Below, in pieces: positions 6,338-7,748 of a stretch of DNA of 7,748 bases (position 1 is its first letter; each line of letters begins with the position of its first letter). A program made the translations under genes and the position numbers. Below the pieces are notes generated by a model. That model worked only from the letters and a program-made list of their open reading frames with translations, searched no databases and was not told where the DNA came from. This stretch comes from Saliniplasma sp046497075 (lineage in GTDB: Archaea; Thermoplasmatota; Thermoplasmata; Halarchaeoplasmatales; Halarchaeoplasmataceae). The stretch covers positions 1 to 7,748 of the forward strand of contig JAWOGF010000008.1 of assembly GCA_046497075.1 (NCBI GenBank), read 5' to 3'.

Positions 6338-6773
6338 GCTTCAACATCTCCTTTTTACCCTCTTCATCTGCATAACCTTTCCCTTTAAATTTGATATATC
6401 CGTTCTCGTCGATGAGAAAGACGTAGCCGAAATTAGCATCATGGATCCCCAACTTTTCCTTGAATTCCGACGCATCTCCGTAATGAGTACCGACGAAATC
6501 ATGCTTTCTCTCAGGAATCCCTGACTTCATGCCTCCATCGATGAATCCTGAGAATATCTTCCAGAGATTACTTTCTATGATCGGAAGTTCGTAAATCTCC
6601 TTCCCTTGACAAAGTTCTTCGAAGTAGTTCATCCATGAATCCAACATGCCCTGGGCTTCCCTAACGAATGCTACGCCTATCAATACGACCTTGCCCTCAG
6701 CGTCATCTGGCAGTACCAACTCTTTACCGGATAAAGTTTCAACTTCTATCTTTGGAAATCTTTGTTGACTCAT
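6312..6773 (-). CDS. Thioredoxin-fold protein resembling mitochondrial ATP10
   Basis: A 153-residue soluble protein. It begins like a redoxin (FPKIEVETLSGKELVLP, then strand VVLIGVAFV at 29-37) and ends with the beta-hairpin NFGYVFLIDENGYIKFKGKG (114-133) of thioredoxin/AhpC-like folds. There is no CxxC; where a redox motif would follow the first strand it has REAQGMLDSW. The only cysteines are C55 and C151. The middle, with IIESNLWKIFSGFIDGG, GIPERKHD and HYGDASEFKEKLGI, resembles from memory the ATP10 family, mitochondrial assembly factors for the ATP synthase Fo sector. The function of prokaryotic members is unknown to me, so a chaperone-like or redox role is open. The ATG at 6773 follows AAGGTGAT at 5 nt. 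It is the first gene of a unit whose second gene overlaps it by 26 bp, and it is divergent from msrAB. Confidence 0.6.
   Translation of the reverse strand: MSQQRFPKIEVETLSGKELVLPDDAEGKVVLIGVAFVREAQGMLDSWMNYFEELCQGKEIYELPIIESNLWKIFSGFIDGGMKSGIPERKHDFVGTHYGDASEFKEKLGIHDANFGYVFLIDENGYIKFKGKGYADEEGKKEMLKHVKRVCGQ
6346..6353 (-). promoter_or_regulatory. Shine-Dalgarno site of the TudS-like gene, inside the upstream gene
   Basis: The minus strand reads AAGGAGAT with 8 nt to the ATG at 6337. It lies within the last codons of the ATP10-like gene, which shows the start is real and used internally in a polycistronic mRNA. Confidence 0.8.
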
Positions 6774-6778
6774 GGATT

Positions 6779-6786
6779 ATCACCTT
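6779..6786 (-). promoter_or_regulatory. Shine-Dalgarno site of the ATP10-like gene
   Basis: The minus strand reads AAGGTGAT, a strong match to the archaeal anti-Shine-Dalgarno, with 5 nt to the ATG at 6773. It fixes that start. Confidence 0.8.
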
Positions 6787-6805
6787 TACTCAAATACACC
6801 TTCTC

Positions 6806-6816
6806 TAAATTAAATA
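6806..6816 (-). promoter_or_regulatory. TATA-like box for the ATP10-like / TudS-like unit
   Basis: The minus strand reads TATTTAATTTA. A start 26 nt downstream would fall near 6785, giving a leader of about 12 nt that begins at the Shine-Dalgarno site. Four bases overlap the left copy of the 10 bp inverted repeat. Confidence 0.5.
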
Positions 6817-6852
6817 CTCACTACATTATCAAGTTTTTGATTTTTTAGTCAT

Positions 6853-6861
6853 CTATAAATA
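6853..6861 (+). promoter_or_regulatory. TATA box of msrAB
   Basis: CTATAAATA is a near-consensus archaeal TATA element. It predicts a start near 6883 and a leader of about 15 nt before the ATG at 6898. It is the clearest promoter in the window. Confidence 0.7.
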
Positions 6862-6867
6862 GTATGA

Positions 6868-6878
6868 TAACAGTGTTA
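6868..6878. promoter_or_regulatory. Small palindrome between the msrA TATA box and transcription start
   Basis: TAACA-g-TGTTA is an exact inverted repeat with 5 bp arms. It sits where archaeal repressors often bind, between the TATA box and the expected start near 6883. Such short palindromes also arise by chance in AT-rich DNA. Confidence 0.3.
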
Positions 6879-6897
6879 ATACCAGAGAGTGAGTATT

Positions 6898-7647
6898 ATG
6901 AAATTCCTTGAAGATGTTATTTTGATACCGATGCAAAGATTGACGTTAAATCTCATATTGACGATGGCTTGGTTCTCCAAGAAGAGTGGTGATGATTTGG
7001 TAACCGGTGATATACCTATAATAGATACAAAGGTACCTAAAAAAACAAAAACTGTTACGTTTTCCATGGGATGTTTCTGGGGACCGGATGCTCTTTTCGG
7101 TTCAAAAAAAGGTGTGGTTAGGACCCGTGTAGGATACGCTGGAGGAACAAAACAAAACCCAACATACAGGAGCTTAGGAGACCATACCGAGACAGTTCAG
7201 GTATATTACGACCCGAAAAAGATCACGTATAGTGATCTACTAGATATATTTTGGAACAATCACGACCCTACCACCAGAAGAACAACACAATACATGACGA
7301 TGATCTTTTATCACGATGATGAACAGAAGAAGTTAGCAGTCGAATCTAAAGAGCAGATGCAGAAAAGACTCGATGAGGATGTGAAAACTGAGATCGAAGA
7401 GTACTCAAAGTTCTATCTGGCTGAAGATTATCACCAAAAGTATCAACTCAGCCGGAATTCTAGTTTGTACAGCGCTTTCAAATATATCTACCCCGACATC
7501 CAGGACTTCGTGAACTCGACCGCAGTCGCTAGAGCCAATGGATTGGTATCTGGAAAAGGTGATATCGATATCGTTGAAGAGTTGGGTTTAAATGAAGAAG
7601 GAAAAGAATTGATTCGTAAAAGCTTTAAAAGAGCTGGAGGTGGTTGA
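6898..7647 (+). CDS. msrA: Peptide methionine-S-sulfoxide reductase MsrA, single-cysteine type with N-terminal extension
   Basis: A 249-residue protein. The catalytic domain spans about residues 52-205, with the MsrA signature GCFWG (C59, the nucleophile), RVGYAGG, GDHTETV (E98, the expected catalytic acid), HDPT (D123) and EDYHQKY (176-182). It reduces methionine-S-sulfoxide in proteins. C59 is the only cysteine, so no resolving cysteine exists and the sulfenic acid must be reduced by another thiol. The GDHTE form and the tail ARANGLVSGKGDIDIVEELG (about 211-230) fit an MsrA subgroup with a C-terminal extension. The first 50 residues lie outside the domain; about 7-25 (VILIPMQRLTLNLILTMAW) are hydrophobic or amphipathic and could attach it to a membrane. 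I start at the ATG at 6898; GTG at 6889 is possible. It is followed 3 bp later by msrB. Confidence 0.96.
   Translation: MKFLEDVILIPMQRLTLNLILTMAWFSKKSGDDLVTGDIPIIDTKVPKKTKTVTFSMGCFWGPDALFGSKKGVVRTRVGYAGGTKQNPTYRSLGDHTETVQVYYDPKKITYSDLLDIFWNNHDPTTRRTTQYMTMIFYHDDEQKKLAVESKEQMQKRLDEDVKTEIEEYSKFYLAEDYHQKYQLSRNSSLYSAFKYIYPDIQDFVNSTAVARANGLVSGKGDIDIVEELGLNEEGKELIRKSFKRAGGG
7636..7643 (+). promoter_or_regulatory. Shine-Dalgarno site of msrB
   Basis: GGAGGTGG, a near-perfect archaeal ribosome site, lies in the last codons of msrA with 7 nt to the ATG at 7651. It encodes part of the glycine-rich end of MsrA and sets the msrB start. Confidence 0.9.
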
Positions 7648-7650
7648 TAT

Positions 7651-7748
7651 ATGAATAAAGATCTCGAAAAACCGTCGGATGAAGAACTAAAAAAGAAACT
7701 AACTCCCAAACAGTACGAGGTTACCCAAAATAAAGGAACGGAACCCGC
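7651..7748 (+). CDS. msrB: Peptide methionine-R-sulfoxide reductase MsrB, N-terminal fragment (3' end outside window)
   Basis: Only the first 32 codons are present. After a short charged leader (MNKDLEKPSDEELKKK) comes LTPKQYEVTQNKGTEP, the highly conserved start of the MsrB (SelR) domain. The catalytic cysteine and the zinc-binding cysteine pairs lie beyond the window. MsrB reduces the R epimer of methionine sulfoxide and so complements MsrA. The 3 bp gap from msrA and the strong ribosome site inside msrA make co-transcription very likely. Confidence 0.95.
   Translation, partial: MNKDLEKPSDEELKKKLTPKQYEVTQNKGTEP

Larger units (their letters stand above)
6813..6897. repeat. Exact 10 bp inverted repeat flanking the divergent promoter region
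   Basis: AATACTCACT at 6813-6822 and its exact reverse complement AGTGAGTATT at 6888-6897 are separated by 65 bp. The left copy covers the upstream edge of the minus-strand TATA-like box. The right copy ends directly at the msrA ATG, just after its expected transcription start. The placement at both promoters suggests a shared operator, but part of the right copy may serve as a weak ribosome site (GAGTGAG). Confidence 0.55.

Noticed and set aside
7561..7572. 12 bp palindrome GATATCGATATC in msrA
   Set aside because: It simply encodes Asp-Ile-Asp-Ile in the MsrA C-terminal extension; no regulatory context.
7488..7709. 73-codon minus-strand frame across the msrA-msrB junction
   Set aside because: It is antisense to two confidently assigned genes and is rich in serine and phenylalanine, as expected of a complement of coding DNA.

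Overview
The window reads as archaeal chromosome, AT-rich overall. The evidence is in the sequence. Genes are preceded by AT-rich TATA-like boxes about 26-30 nt upstream of the start codon (leaderless or nearly leaderless) or about 26 nt upstream of very short leaders. Where Shine-Dalgarno sites occur they are strong and complementary to the archaeal 16S tail (GGAGGTGG, AAGGTGAT, AAGGAGAT). AGA/AGG arginine and ATA isoleucine codons are common. I see no marker gene that fixes the lineage. A euryarchaeal or Thermoplasmata-like relative is a guess.

Layout. Positions 1-507 (+) hold the C-terminal half of a CorA-type divalent-cation channel, cut by the window edge. It converges, with a 13 bp gap, on a minus-strand group. 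Reading that group right to left: an ATP10-like thioredoxin-fold protein (6312-6773); a DUF523-DUF1722 protein of the TudS iron-sulfur type (5333-6337, overlapping the previous gene by 26 bp with its own ribosome site); a small DUF6506-type protein (4925-5239); a 1075-residue protein that fuses a GNAT acetyltransferase to a long beta-rich region (1643-4870); and a HExxH metallopeptidase-like protein (521-1597). On the plus strand at the right end are msrA (6898-7647) and the first 32 codons of msrB (from 7651), an operon for repair of oxidised methionine.

How the parts fit. The msrAB operon and the ATP10-like/TudS-like pair are divergent from a 124 bp region with a TATA-like box for each direction. 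An exact 10 bp inverted repeat has one copy beside each promoter, and a small palindrome lies between the msrA TATA box and the expected transcription start. This suggests joint control of thiol/sulfur or oxidative-stress functions. The GNAT fusion and the metallopeptidase gene each have their own TATA-like box, so they are probably separate transcription units. No stretch over 300 bases lacks a gene, and I see no tRNA, rRNA, CRISPR array or mobile element.

The most unusual items are the GNAT/beta-sandwich fusion with an apparent internal duplication, the ATP10-like protein in a prokaryote translationally coupled to a TudS-like enzyme, the single-cysteine MsrA with an N-terminal hydrophobic extension, and the operator-like inverted repeats at two promoters. 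I did not find a clearly new multi-gene system; the divergent redox/sulfur locus is the best candidate.
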